A stretch of 64,000 nucleotides of DNA, taken from Rhizopus sp. PT2906 (Eukaryota > Mucoromycota > Mucoromycetes > Mucorales > Rhizopodaceae). A program made the position numbers and the translations under genes. Location: positions 1 through 64,000 of the forward strand of contig JAMYHX010000096.1 of NCBI GenBank assembly GCA_025529335.1. Direction: 5' to 3'. The stretch's first letter is position 1, and each line of letters begins with the position of its first letter. A model generated the notes under the pieces. The model was not told where the DNA came from. It saw nothing but the letters and a program-made list of their open reading frames with translations, and did not search any database. Shown here in pieces: positions 1-12,164 of this stretch.

Positions 1-2090
1 TATTTTGGGATTTTTAACCAAGTTAAGATGTGATGTTGTTGCTGCTTAATAAGATGTTTATAGAATAAGCAGCAATGATACAAGTATTAGTTTTCTTTTT
101 TTTCTGTTTCTAGGATTGTGTTGTTTAAATCTCTCGTCTTTTCTTCTGTTTCTTCTATTAGATTTATGTAGTAAAGAATAGAAGAAAAGTATTTAAACGA
201 CAATAATAATATAGTTCATGGTTGCAAATAAAAAGATAAGTTCAAGTTAAAGGTTTAAGAAATAAGTTCAATAGTTAATAATTATTTGATTCTAATTGTT
301 TATGATTGAAAAGCAATAATAATAATAATAAGTTTTTTTGTTAAAAAAAAAAAGAGGAAGAAAAGGAAAGAAAAAAGAATAGACGCAAATGTGAGTGTGA
401 GAGAGAGTCAGGGAAAATAGAGATATTCTAAGAACACGCAGCCTTTTCTGGTAAAGGAACTATGACTCACTCTTTCTAAAATACATGATTTTGATTGGAT
501 TTCATTTTTTGTCCAATGAAAATTTTTATAATCTTCTATCTCTCTCTTTTATCATTCGTGATGACTAAATACAGCACACAGCGGGTCATGATGTTACTAC
601 GGAGTAAAGCTAGACTCCGGTCATCTTTGTGTGTAGTAGTTACCATAGCAGTTACCATGGATATTAATTATGCTTCTTTTTTTTTTTTCTTTGATGGATC
701 GTTATCTTATTGGCAAAAGTAATCATCGCCCGCTTTACTCTCTTTATGGTATCTACTATTCCCACGATCACTTTCTTGTTACACTAACCCAGCGTCAGGA
801 ACAGAGAGAGAGAAAGAGAGAAAAAAAAAAGCATTTTGAAAGTCACTTACGCAGGGTGAAGGATTGCGTAAGCTCCGTATCAGTATTTTTCAAGACATTG
901 TAGAGATAATGCTTTGTAGTACAAGTATAGAGTTTGATGATGGAGAAACAGTTTCTGATACGAGCAGAAGAATGGCCAATATAAATAATTATGACAGACG
1001 GAGTTTGGGCGAAGAATCCATCTTATTTCTACATTTATGTAGAAGAAGACTACACTCTTTGTCATCAAATAAGCAATACGCATTTCGTATACAAGCCAAA
1101 GTCATCTTAAATGCAAAATAATAGCTTATATTAAGCCCACAGCATTGCTTCATGGCATTACATTCGTCATTTTTGCTTATATGGTCATTATTAAATTTGT
1201 AACTCTGTTTCAGTTCCTTTCATACACATATAGCAGCTTATACACGGAAGTTGTAGTCTTGCACGTAGAATTTTGTGACCGACTTTGTCTATTACTGTGA
1301 TATCTCTTGTTTGAATGAAATAAAATTGGACTTGTGTGATAAGATAAAGTCAACAGAGAAAGAACAAGAGAGCGGTCATATTTAGTTTCACTATTCTATT
1401 ATCGTCATTTAAACGCATAGTGTCGCTGACAAGATATGAATTTCTTCAATTAAACACTGTTTTATATTCCATTATATTTGTGTCATGTTTAATCACTTTT
1501 GATATATTGTTTCTTTATAACAATGAAGGCTGCTTGAATAGTTAAAACACTGTTTATATTTCATAAGTGGTGAAACAAAGCTGCGGTCTCTTTTTCAGTT
1601 GCAATATCGTTTTGACTGCGCACGTCGGTTAAATATATGGACTTTTTTTTTTAAGAAAGAAAATGAACGCTGCGAAATAAAGACAAAACTTGGGATTTAT
1701 CAGGCTACGCACAAAGTTTATCTCCAACTGTAGAATGCATAATGAGTTCATGTATGACACACGTGTTTGGGGGTTATTCAGAAAGAAAATTCCCTCGTAA
1801 AGATCCTAGATAACAAAGTCTCTTTTTTCTTGCTTTATAAATCCTTGAGAACAGAAAAAAATAGACACAAAATTGAGAATTAGACCGTATCTTTTTTCAG
1901 TTCTTCTATATTCTACTGATACAGTAGTAATAATTATTCTTGTTTAGAACAGTTTTAAACTTGTCGACCAAACAAGAGTGAATAAAGGACAAGTCAAGTG
2001 ACTGTCATATAAAATCATTCATCATCAGTTTTTTTTAAACTTTTCTTTCTCTTTTTTTTTTTTTTTTATTTTCATTTTTCACAAGACAAT
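1..2090. other. gene-poor region upstream of the first gene
   Basis: No reading frame here looks like a real protein: the longest frames are under 90 codons, rich in Phe/Lys from homopolymers, and have no recognisable motif or splice pattern. The stretch is AT-rich with several A or T runs and one GA/CT-rich patch near 800-830. It contains one copy of a decayed dispersed repeat (listed separately at about 1024-1156). The last 100 bases before 2091 are a T-rich tract, which I read as promoter/5' leader of the following gene. Confidence 0.6.
1024..1156. repeat. dispersed degenerate repeat, copy 1
   Basis: This copy shares ordered blocks with 8799-9075 and 50669-51003: a TTTCTACATTTAT-like head, a GAAGAAGAYTAC block, ATACAAGCCAAAGTCATC, a CCCACA block, and TTCATGG. 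The 20-nt block around ACAAGCCAAAGTCATCTTAA is identical to copy 3. The match fades after the TTCATGG block, so the copy looks truncated at its right end. All three copies lie in gene-poor DNA and run in the same direction. I infer an old mobile element or the untranslated end of one. The family is not recognised. Confidence 0.6.
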
Positions 2091-2724
2091 ATGGAAGATA
2101 ACAAAGCACCCGAAGCACCCAGTCCTTGTACTGCCGGATGTGGATTTTATGGCAACAAAATTTATAATAATATGTGTTCAAAATGTTTTAAAGAATTAGA
2201 AAAGAATAATAGTGAGCAACATCATTTATGGTTCATATGGTTTGCATTAACTAACTTTTATACTTATAGAAGTCGAAATACCACAAGAGAATAAAGACAT
2301 GATAAATACAGTTCAGCCTAGCCAACATCCCACAGAATCATCAGCACCATTGTCGTCATCATCATCACCATCCTTACCACTAGAACAAAAGAACAAAGGA
2401 CGATGCTTTTCTTGTCGCTCCAAGGTAATTAAATATAGCAACAATCAATATATAATTTCCTTATTCTCTCAAATAGATTCCAATCTCCAAACAATTAACA
2501 AACAAGTGTCGATGCGAACTTGTATTTTGCGATACTCATCGTTTCCCAGATAAGCATGATTGTCAATATGATCATGCAAAGAAGGATAAAGGTATTATAA
2601 GATAAATATATATTAATAGTCGACTGACGATCATACAACAATAGACATTTTAGCCAAGAATAATCCAAAAATAAACGAAAGACCACGCGGTGGTAACTCA
2701 TTTCATCGTATTGATAGTCTTTAA
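2091..2724 (+). CDS. A20/AN1 zinc-finger stress-associated protein
   Basis: Four exons (2091-2211, 2270-2424, 2477-2591, 2645-2724) give a 156-residue protein, the usual size for the family. Near the N-terminus lies an A20 finger (C-x3-C-x11-C-x2-C, residues about 14-33). The C-terminal half carries an AN1 finger beginning CFSC and running through C-R-C, C-DT-H and H-D-C to the FHRI-type end. A Ser/Pro-rich linker joins them. Known relatives (ZFAND5/6, plant SAPs) bind ubiquitin through A20 and act in stress responses and protein turnover; that role here is inferred by family. The second intron splits the AN1 finger. The start is the only ATG before the A20 motif and follows a T17 tract and CACAAGACA leader. 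Confidence 0.9.
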
Positions 2725-2920
2725 TAAAAAAATAAAAAAAGGATACGTCATCTTTAAACAACTTTGCTATCTTTTTTTTTTTGTCCATTTCCCTTTATGC
2801 CCGCTCACGTGAATCAAGGAGATTCCGTAGATCATGGGGTCCATAGAAAGAAAGAAATATAAACACTCCTTTTTTTTCCCTTTCTTTCTTTTTTTTTTTT
2901 TCTTACTTTTAGTGTTCTTT

Positions 2921-3289
2921 ATGAAAATGAATATAAATGATATGCTTCAACTCTCCTTTGAAAAATTAGAATCTTTTGACATGAATAAATCAAGCTTATC
3001 TTCATTTGTGTTAATACGCAACTCAATAATTAATGAATTAACAAAAAAGGATGCCTTGATGGAAGAAGTAGAAGAACAAGAAGTTTGGTTAGACAATTGT
3101 ATACATGAACTAGAGCAACATGATGAAGAAGATATAGAAGATGAAGATGATGACATGCCTCTATCCCCTCCTTATTACACGGGTGATGATGATCAGAATA
3201 CATATTTAATAAAAGATCAACAACAACAACAACAAGAAGAACAACAAGAATCCTTTTATCAACCCTATTACAATATCCCATACTATTAA
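2921..3289 (+). CDS. SERTA-domain-like acidic protein
   Basis: A single-exon protein of about 122 residues from the ATG at 2921. An in-frame ATG at 2834 would add a Phe-rich stretch encoded by a T tract, which I take as 5' leader rather than protein. Residues about 5-40 resemble the SERTA motif known from animal TRIP-Br/SERTAD cell-cycle coactivators: an L-x-L-S-F-x-K-L block, a spacer, then SSFVLIRNSIINEL. A Glu/Asp-rich stretch follows (residues about 45-80), then a polyGln-Glu run and a Tyr/Pro-rich tail. The family match is by eye. If correct, a nuclear transcription or cell-cycle regulator is plausible. It ends 112 bases from the convergent complex I gene. Confidence 0.55.
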   Translation: MKMNINDMLQLSFEKLESFDMNKSSLSSFVLIRNSIINELTKKDALMEEVEEQEVWLDNCIHELEQHDEEDIEDEDDDMPLSPPYYTGDDDQNTYLIKDQQQQQQEEQQESFYQPYYNIPYY

Positions 3290-3400
3290 AATCATGCCGC
3301 ATGCCAGTGTATATAATATACAAATATATATTTTTATTTATTCAACATATATTTATTTAATGTAAATAAAAAAAACAAATAAACATCTTTTTCATTCTCT

Positions 3401-5114
3401 CTAATCAATAAGGTGATAAACACCCTTCTTCACTTGTCCTTCTCCCTTCTCATAAGGAAGATCAAACACTGCGTTGCTACGGAATCTTCTCAAGAATTGA
3501 ATAGCAACAGCTTCCAAGGAGGTGGGTTCAATATACAGATCAGCAAATGTAAGTGCACCAGGTGTGGGCTTATCATCCAATTTCATCTACAACAAAAATA
3601 AATATACAACAATCTTTTACATAATAACTCTTACTCTTTCAATCAAATCAGGGCTGACCATCTGGTTATAAGGCAACTTGTCGATAGCAGTGGCTACAAG
3701 TCTGCAGGACAAAAAATGTGTAAGTCATGGGATTCATTTAGGTTACTCTTGACTTACTTGAGGATGTTATCAGGCACATTACGGATAGGAATGGGCTTCA
3801 TGGAGATTTCACGAGCGAGTTCGAAAATTTCCTTTACTTTGTATTCCTTGGGTCCATAGAGTTCATAGGTCTTACCCATAGTTGATTCAGCAGTCAACAT
3901 GACTTCGAGGGCATGAGCAACATCAATAGCCTAATATCCCATTTTAGAATTAAATCACGCCCCCCCTATAAACATGACTTACCGAAACAGGGCGAATCTT
4001 TGTGTTGCCTTGGTTGACCCAGTATTGCCATCCTTCACCAGCTGAACAGAACAAAAAATATAACGTGTTGGAATCACATCTATTTGTTCTATCTTGTTCT
4101 CTTCCTTACCTCCGATTCTATTCAAGAAACGGTCTTCATGACCCCACATAGTACCAGGACGAACGATGGTAGCATCAGGAATTACCTCTCGGACAGCCTT
4201 TTCGCCTAAAGCCTGCATAATGCGGTTAGCAGTGACATAACATATTTATGCAAGATTACCTTGCTGCGAAGGAATTTGGAAGGTGAATCAGCAGATGCAT
4301 TTAAAGCAGACACTTGAACAAAACGAGCAACACCATTTTCGGCAGCAGCTTCAGCTAATGCACGAGCACCATCCACATGAACATGTTCAAACGTAAAGTT
4401 CCTATTACGCAAGTTAATCATCATTCCTTTCTTTTTTTTTTAATCCCTTGCTTACTTTGTTTCATAGTCACGACCAACCAAGTTGTAGACAATGTCAGAG
4501 TGACGAACACACTCTGCCAATTGTTCCTTGTTTCTCAAATCGAATTCTAAAGGGATAATTTGACCTAAATCGCCACATACTTTAAGGTGTCTAACTTCAT
4601 CAGGATCACGGTAAGCAACAACGACTTGAGTGCCTTGTTGAGCTGTTTATGTTGTATAATTAATATCTTCTGTATATATATATATATTTATATTGTTATT
4701 GTTACCAAGTCTGTTTACGACATAACGACCCAAGAAACCGGTACAACCAAAGACGGTGGCGATATGTCCGTTTGTGGAAGATCTAATGGTTGTTTATGTA
4801 TGAGTTTTTCTTATTGTTGCTGCATTCTTTCTTGTTCTCATTTTACCTTCCACCAAGACCGTATCTGATCATGGGTTGGCCTGTCTTCTTTCTAAAAGTC
4901 AAATCGTGCAAGGAACGCTATAAAATAAACATGGCGATTTAATTTTCTCTCTCTTTTTGTAAGGCGTCTCTATATTTACAGTTTGACTGACAGCTGCTAC
5001 TTTGGCAGCGACATTAGAACGTCCAATATCTAATTATATTATGTCAATTACACAAATTAACCAATTCAATCTTTTAATTCTTTGTTTACGTTTTAATGCA
5101 ACTGGAGAAAGCAT
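3401..5114 (-). CDS. NUO40: NADH:ubiquinone oxidoreductase 39/40-kDa subunit (NDUFA9-type)
   Basis: A multi-exon gene on the minus strand. The first exon is only 25 nt (5090-5114). The next exons encode an Arg/Ser-rich, acid-free N-terminus typical of a mitochondrial presequence, with an RSLHDLTF-like processing region. The mature part is an atypical short-chain reductase with the Rossmann motif GCTGFLGRY. It continues through DIVYNLVGRDYETKNF, VHVDGARALAEAA, VSALNASADSPS and IVRPGTMWGHEDRFLNRI, the standard order in NDUFA9/NUO40. Family members hold NADPH structurally in complex I and support assembly at the matrix-facing arm. The C-terminus ends KKGVYHLID. Introns interrupt at about 5030-5089, 4919-4980, 4845-4893, 4647-4703, 4399-4455, 4214-4260, 4040-4110, 3930-3982, 3702-3760 and 3587-3635 (approximate). 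Confidence 0.9.
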
Positions 5115-5267
5115 TGTAAGAAGAGAAGGGAATGTTTAATTAAGAAAAAGAAAAAAGGGGGGGATTTCTATTTGTTTATGGAAGTTAGACCAGTATGGAT
5201 GATTGCAAAAAAAATTAATCTAGCCCCGAATTTAGGACGGTGACGACATCATCGGTCCTTTAATTGT

Positions 5268-7938
5268 TTATTCTTGAGCTGTCTGACTCTTTCTCCTCAG
5301 TTCAGCAACACCAGGAAACAGGCGATTGTCATTGTTGTTGGGATTCTTTTGAGTGCCCTCAGCCAGGCCAGCCAGACCAACCATTTCGCTCTTGGACATT
5401 TTAGTGAGATCGACGCCTTGACCACCATCCTTGAGAGGAGCATACCGACGCAATGCATTGAGTTCCTCCATGAGAGTTTCATGTCGATAATCAATGCGAA
5501 TATTTGGCACATTTGTCTTGCTCATATCGTTTCCTTGGACACCAGGCAAATGGTAGGTTTTGCCAATCCAGTGACGTTTGACTTTGCTTTCCCAACCGCA
5601 CTGAAGCACCGAGTTGCGCGCAAGCTCGCACATATCCGCCGCTGAGAATTTCCATATCTGGGCAGCCACACTGTATTCTTCGATCAACGGCTCACGCGTA
5701 AAATGGAATTGAAGCGGGTCATCTGTCGATAGTGACACGTTGAGGCCTCGTTGAAAGAATTGAGGGAGTGGATTTCGCTCGTATGACAAGAAGAGAGCGT
5801 TGTTTGAGAGAGGAGACATGGCAATACCAATCTGTGAGAGATAATAAAGATATTGGAGTGCTGGAACCTTGCGGAGAAGGATGCCATGACTGATGCCATG
5901 TGCTGTGAGGAACGCAGCAGCTAGATGGTCTGTGTCGCCTGCTTCACCACAATGTGGTCGAAACACAAACGTGTTAAATCCACGCTCTTGCCTCCAATGG
6001 TTGAGAGAAGCCAGGTTTGCATAGAGGTAGTAGAGATAATAGTTGTAGGGTGGGTTTTGACTTGACTTCCATTCGTTGGGAACAGGATATTCAGAGAGAT
6101 GCATTCTTTCTACCCTGGATTCATCGTCAACAGAGTCAAAACCAACCACTCGCTGAAGAAATACGAACAGCTCAGGGTGCGAGCTAGGATCCTTGGTAAC
6201 TTCAAAGAGTGGTTCAAATATATCTATTTACAAGTGTTAATAAGAAACACGACTGCATTTTTTCATTATTACTTTTCAGCATGTCTCCAAAGCTATCGAC
6301 AAGTTCAGTCGATTTATAAACATTGTATAACCTTGGGACTTGAATCAACCAGCGTACATTAGCAGAAAAGAGTTTGTTGTTAACGATCCATTTGGCTAAC
6401 TTATCCCATTCATGCACAGATCTGATCCGACGGTTAGGAAAAAAAATAGAAGCTTACAGATTTTTTTTTGACATACCGTCCATATATGGATATTCTGTAT
6501 TCACACATCTGATACTTGGAGGACTCGAGATCAGAGATGACCTCCTTTGTAATCTCAGCCAAGTATCTTCCTTGAATATAATTATCCGTCTTCAAAAACA
6601 CCTCTCGAAGTCTACTCTCGCCAATAGGATTATATTTCAAGTTGAACTTGTCAAATCTATGGAATGAATCCTTATGAGCATGCATATCTAAAGTGTCTAT
6701 ACTGAGATCATAGGTTGTCAGGCCCAAGCTATCAAAGACACCTTGCAGCGTCAAGTGCTCACTGTCACGATAAATGACGACATCCTAATGTTTAAAAAGG
6801 AAATAAGCTCTATTGTTCTATTTTTTTGATAAAAGGTCCTTACGTCAGGCGATTTCTTCATTTTGGCTTTAATGAAGCGTAAAAGGTGTTTTTGGTTCAT
6901 GCAACTCGAATGATGAACGTGTGTGTCTACCTTTCTGACATTATAAAAGTCTCTGTGTGGTACACGCTTGGAATCTGTCAGTTCCTGAAACTCGTTCAGA
7001 AGAATGTACATTTGCCATTTGGAATCCAAATAACGAAGACGTCTAAAGGCAAAGCTTTTGACAGGTCCATTGCTAAAAGAACACATAAATAACGCACACA
7101 CAACTTTAAGGACAATGAAATATATTACCTGATCGTAGTGAGAATAAAATCAAGATCATCATAAAATTCCTTGCAAGTAATTATGTCATAGGCAGGCTGA
7201 TGATTCTCCTTGTCCGTATCTGACTTATATACTTGATAAAATCCATCTGTTCCTACGTCAAAGACATACTACCCTCAGAAAAAAGAACAATGATCAGCAT
7301 TTGATCTCGCATTGTAACAAAAGTGACATTACTGGATGATCACCGGGAATTTTCACATGATCCATATCAAAATCACTTCCTACAGCTGATATCGGATCAG
7401 CCTCCAATGCCTTTTCTCTCTCTTTGACTTTAGCCAATATTTCAGGTGGAGGTATTGGCCATGACGGAGGAGGTGGCGGTGGATAAATTTCCCAATCATC
7501 TCTGTTCTTTGGATTGTCTTGTTCCCTCTGCAATGATCGTCGTTGATACTTTTCTCTCATCTCCAGACACTTTTGGAACATGTTGTATAACTCTCGAAGC
7601 TCTGCAGTAATGCCTTCATCTATACAGTACACATTGTTCAACCTCAATGCAACTGGCGCCACTTTTTTTTTTTTTGAAAAATACCTCTTACCGCTGCCTT
7701 GAACTCGGGTGGTGTATCATTTACTGCAGCCTCAAGCGGAACAGATGGCAGTCTGTCTGCTGAACCTTCCTCTGCCCATACTGGAGATGAGGGCGCGGTT
7801 GACAAGTGACTTAGGTACTTTACATCACTCTGATCGTATTTTCTTTTAGAAAAAGATGTTATGAGAGTATTTTGAGATACATACGCTTTCTAATGATTTT
7901 CTATGATGATATTTGAATAATGGTGTATCGTTTGTCAT
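5268..7938 (-). CDS. AMD1: AMP deaminase
   Basis: A multi-exon gene encoding the purine-cycle enzyme AMP + H2O to IMP + NH3 (cytosolic). The N-terminus begins at 7938 in a small exon, followed by a Pro-rich segment (about 7440-7500). The catalytic barrel starts with a metal-binding HVHHSSCMNQKHLL block (about 6870-6920). The family signature SLSTDDPLQFHFT lies in the large last exon (5268-6180), where the zinc and catalytic residues are in place. The order also matches AMP deaminase: WAKWI-type region, VGFDSVDDES, EYPVPNEW, then FRPHCGEAGD, and a long C-terminal tail. The tail after ALRRYAP is Lys/Asn-rich and poorly conserved. Start chosen because it is the first ATG in a frame that splices into the conserved body; the N-terminal region is the least certain part. 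Confidence 0.92.
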
Positions 7939-8798
7939 ATTCCTTCTGATATAATGCCCAAAGTAGCAATAATAATTAAAAAGAAAAAAAGAGGACTATA
8001 ATATTAATAATGATCACTATATGATTCAAACGTCATGTAAACTGTAGTCGCTCCTTAAATTAAGCCAGCATCGCTTTTTGAAAATTTTGCATAACAAAAA
8101 GGATGTTTGCTCTTTCCAAAAAGTGAAAAAGAATTTTACCAACAGTTTCGGAAAGTGGCTGAATACAAGCAGTGTTGGACTCACTGACTCTCCTGTCAGA
8201 GTACTCAGCAATGCGGGACAAAGAGTACAAGTAAGAAACTTGTACGCTCTTAAGACATTTACCCGAGTAATTTTGACTTCAATTGGAAGACATGCTAGTT
8301 CCAGGTTCCAATGAGGTGGTAAAGGCTCTTTCACATCATGCTTTATTTTCAGATAATATTATATAGGTTTTTTTCGAAGTATTATTTCTTTAGATCTTTG
8401 AACGCATATCATACATCTTTATGCTTGTTTCTGTGTCAGAAATATTAAGCCAATTCAACGCCGTAGGACGGATGGTCACCTCATCTTCTCCTTCCACTCG
8501 GGGCAACAGCGTAATTGTAAACAAAACAAATGTTATGCAAAAAAAGTCAGTGCCTGAACCTTGAGTAACCTTGAGGAACCCGTGCAGTTAAAATAAGCTA
8601 GTTCTTTATTTACTACTATAAACAAATACGGTATGAATCCTATTATGAGTATATGCTCCATTTCTTTCTTTTCGCGTTTGACTTGTAAGCTAAGTTACAT
8701 TTCCTTTCTATATTCGATTCTAGTAATCACTTTTTAAATATAAAGTTTACAAAATTCAGCAATGATGCATAAGCAACTTTGATATACTTGCGACTGTC
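7939..8798. other. intergenic; weak traces of decayed coding sequence
   Basis: No intact gene. On the minus strand 8390-8520 there is an open stretch reading like ordinary protein and ending ...YDMRSKI, followed by a stop. A further open frame of about 100 codons lies at 8026-8334, separated by stops. No start, splice pattern or family could be assigned. These may be remains of one disrupted gene, or chance. The rest is AT-rich with the promoter region of the AMP deaminase at its left end. Confidence 0.35.
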
Positions 8799-9075
8799 GC
8801 ATTTCTATGTTATATAGAAGAAGATTACCTTTGTCGTCAATAAACAATATTTTGAATACAAGCCAAGATATTACTACGAAGCCCCCACAACGCTGATTCA
8901 TGACATCTGTAGTCTATAGTAATTGACAACATATATTCTTGCATACAAAGATCAATTTCCCCCTTTTACCATGAATTATTTCCTCTTCTCTTTTCATAAA
9001 TCATTTATTCCATCTTGCCGTATTCTTATGTTTTTAAGGTAAAACGACTATGCATCGATAGTATCACAACGCTAA
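8799..9075. repeat. dispersed degenerate repeat, copy 2
   Basis: Matches copy 3 (50669-51003) along almost its full length, with several gaps: ATTTCTATGTTATAT head, GAAGAAGATTAC, ATACAAGCCAA, CCCACAACGCTGATTCATG, then TAGTAATTGACAACA (15 nt identical in both). Near the right end both have TTATTCCATCT, GTATTC-TATGTTT and a TAAAAC block. Copy 1 shares only the first half. The extra shared right half in copies 2 and 3 implies an element of at least about 270-330 bp. No ORF or terminal inverted repeat was found. Confidence 0.65.
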
Positions 9076-9239
9076 AAAGTTTTTTTCCTCCTCTTTTATC
9101 CTACTGAAAATGGCTCTGCAACAGGAAGATACAAAGTAATAGTTGATAAATGGATCGACAATACTAATAGAACAAGACTTATTAATGGTTTGAAAGCTTG
9201 GAGGTAATCTGAATAAATAATTTCGTTTTGGAGAGAAAT

Positions 9240-9476
9240 ATCGTCAAGTCGTTCTTCAACTGACGTGGAAACACGTACAGGTGAAATTGCAGATACATTG
9301 AACAAGGAGGTTAGCTGTAATGTTCAGCACCAGAGACGATAGTTTTTAAATGTAGAAATCGTATAGCAGGCATCGCTAATAACAGCAAGGATGGTTTTTT
9401 CTTGGAAAGTAAGGTTATTGAAATAATTGGCCATTCCCCACATACTATTCTTGGCTCCTGAGAGCTTCAGTGACAT

Positions 9477-9514
<38 letters not shown>

Positions 9515-10470
9515 GTGTTCTCAGAAGCTCCTTTAAAGGAGCTACACAATCAAATACAATCTTCTATGGTGGTAAAGACTTTGAAACCAGCTGACGATGT
9601 ATACTTAAAACTATCACATATCGTTTATGATATAGATGAAAAAAATATCAATATCATGGCAGGAGCTTTGATGCTTACTTAAATGACAGATACGGCTTCA
9701 TATTATAAGCAAAGACTGCTAATGGGTTTAGCCTGATTGTAAGTATTTCTTTTTTTTTTTTCAAATCCCCTGTTCATAAATTTCGAAGAGCTACCAAAAA
9801 CACATGTGAAGAATAACCGAATAGGCGAGAGAACTTTGGTGCTCTTACTTCCACCCTTTACTGTCAAGGATCTTGTCGAACGACAAAAAGAATATAAGGC
9901 TGAGATGACTTGACAAAGCTGCTCTTGAACGAAGTCAGGGTAGACCAGACACCATTATTTCGCAAGTAATCGGGAACGACTTGGCATCTCCTTCAGCTTT
10001 GGAGAATCCAAGACTTTGAATGGCTGTACTAATGCTGTATTGTGTAAGGATATAACAAAGCTTGCACAACTTTCTCAGCGAAGCATAAATGTCAATTGTG
10101 TTGAGTCTGTACTATACTTCCAGATACATGGTACGTACACAATAACCACGTAATATTTTTCTTGATAGATACTAATCTTCATTTACTAGGCTTTAATATC
10201 GTATTTTATGTAGCAAACCTTAGCAATGAAAGTATTTATACGACTCCCCTGTTAGCGATGATCGAGTTTCCTCGTTCTGTTAAAGATTTGCCTGAATTCA
10301 TCAACATGAAAACAATCAGTCAACTTTCATAGGTTAGCCAGTGCTTCTGGAATTACTGCTACACACAACAGCAATACTTAGATTTAAAAAGTAGAATGGT
10401 ACAAGAGGTAGATTACAGTGCTATAGATCCCTTCATTCATGATAGATACAACAATACCCGCTTTTGCCTC
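9240..10470 (+). pseudogene. decayed coding remnant, family unknown
   Basis: Several plus-strand stretches read like ordinary protein but are broken by stops and frame changes. Examples are about 9240-9340, 9520-9720 (running through KTLKPADDVYLKLSHIVYD), 9780-9900 and 10230-10330. No single splice model rescues them. The block sits next to repeat copy 2 in a gene-poor island, so a dead repeat-borne ORF is likely. I do not recognise the family and give no function. The A tract at 9479-9513 and an 18-bp palindrome lie inside it. Confidence 0.35.
9479..9513. repeat. 35-nt A homopolymer
   Basis: An uninterrupted run of 35 A, the longest homopolymer I found in the window. It is followed 12 bases later by a perfect 18-bp palindrome, AGCTCCTTTAAAGGAGCT (9526-9543). 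An A run this long in a decayed region is consistent with the poly(A) tail of a retroposed insert, but no target-site duplication could be seen. Confidence 0.85.
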
Positions 10471-10609
10471 TTCAAGTTTAACTAGTTGTATCTTTTTTTT
10501 ATGTTACATGTAAAATCTAAAATAATATCCAATCATGCAACATAAAATTTTAATGCTTGTCAACCCTCGCATTATAGCTCCGATTTTTTTGTTTCTTTAC
10601 AAACAAAAT

Positions 10610-12164
10610 ATGGACACTGCATCAACAAATGATGTTCATGTAGAAAAAGGCGAAGAGGAATTTGTTAATTCAGATCCAGTACATGAAGGCGTAACTGTTG
10701 ATCAAGAGGAACAAGACGACTTTAATGACTTTGATGACGATAATGAGTTTGACAATGGCTTTGTGAATGCTGATGACAATGACGATGAGTTTGGAGATTT
10801 CGACGACTTTGAACCAGCAACAGACTTTCCTGAAGAACCACAGGGTGAAGATTATGTACAGCAAGCTGAGGAAATAGATGATAATCAACCAACAACGCCT
10901 ACTGAAGCTACTATTTATGTACGATTTTTTTAAACAAAAGAAATAATCCTTTAGCGTCTAACAGTTTGTGTCTAGACAGAAGTCCTGGAAAACAGCCCTG
11001 AAAGGATCGAAACATTTATAGAAGATTATTTGAAACGTTTATGGATAAATCCAACCTACTGTCAAGACATTGTCTCTTCGCCCGTACAAGAGGAAGAAGC
11101 AATAGATGACAAGAGTATATTGAATACGACGTGCAGGTATTTCTTTTTGTAAAAAAAAAAAAGATAGACAACTGAGTATCAGTGGTTTAGTCGTGAATTG
11201 TGGGATAAACTCTCTCAAGATACAATCTTTCATAATTCAGTAACGGGCGCTGTTGGGCAATTTCAATGGACAAGGTCAGAGACGAACAAGGCTTACCTGA
11301 ATGCACTAGGTGTCACCTTTAGCACGAATGAGGTAAATAACTGAATATATATATATATGTATATTGCACAAGTGTGTATATATTGATCATGTGGTGATAT
11401 ATAGAAGCCATCACCGGCAGTACGTACCATTTCACCGCATCTTGCGAAAAAGCAGCAATTTAATTACATCGATGGAAAGGCAGCAGAGACCATCTCATCC
11501 GATAGTACAACTTCTCCTTCTACCTCACCAAATACTTCACAAATTCATCCAAAATCGTCATCAGCAACAGCTGGCTTATCTATTATAACGACTAAAATAG
11601 AAGAAAGTGAAAAAGAAATCGAGAAAGAGATGGATCAAGATTTAGACTTAGAATTAGATATAGATATAGCAAGAGCATACTGTGAACTCACGGAAGGTAA
11701 GTTGTGATTTATGAATTAGAAGAGCAAGCATTAAACTGTCTTTAGAAACTATTCGTGTATTCCCTGATGTGAAACTGAATGCCATGGTAGCAGAGTTAAC
11801 TCGACTTCAAAAACAGGCAGCTGAATATCTTGAACACCTATTAGATCAGAAGGAGCAATTGTTGATGGATGCAGAGACATATAATGACTTGATCAGTTGT
11901 ATTGTGGGGCATGCGCAAAGGCTACGAGAACAGAACCCTAATAAGGACGCTAGTCCAGCGATGGTGTCCAAAAAGAAAAAATCTAGCAATAGTTCATTTT
12001 CCAATATTATGCGACGCAAGACAACAAGTCATACTACTCAAAGTGTATCAATGGGTGGTGGTGTTGTAGGAGTACAACAACCACAGCAGACTTCTTTATC
12101 TAAAAAATCAGCACCACCTGCTTCCAAATTGGCACCTACAGCAGAAAGTAGGAGATCGATGTAG
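10610..12164 (+). CDS. LAA2/aftiphilin-like clathrin adaptor accessory protein
   Basis: Exons 10610-10918, 10976-11136, 11191-11332 and 11405-11697, then a last exon from about 11746 to 12164. The N-terminal third is very acidic and repeats Asp-Phe motifs (DDFNDFDDD, FGDFDDFE) of the type that binds AP-1/GGA ear domains. The middle has LWDKLSQDTIFHNSVTG, FQWTRSETNKAYLNALGV, resembling the clathrin-binding box of aftiphilin and the yeast LAA2 family. The C-terminal part has a helical stretch (VAELTRLQKQAAEYLEHLLD) and a basic Ser-rich tail. By family it would help AP-1/clathrin sorting between trans-Golgi and endosomes. The start at 10610 follows an in-frame upstream ATG at 10535 that would add 25 residues; the later start gives a better acidic N-terminus. 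Confidence 0.65.

Noticed and set aside
2834..2920. N-terminal Phe-rich extension of the SERTA-like protein
   Set aside because: It is translated T tract; the ATG at 2921 gives a sensible protein.
5274..5645. 123-codon plus-strand frame inside AMP deaminase
   Set aside because: Antisense shadow of a well-conserved coding exon.
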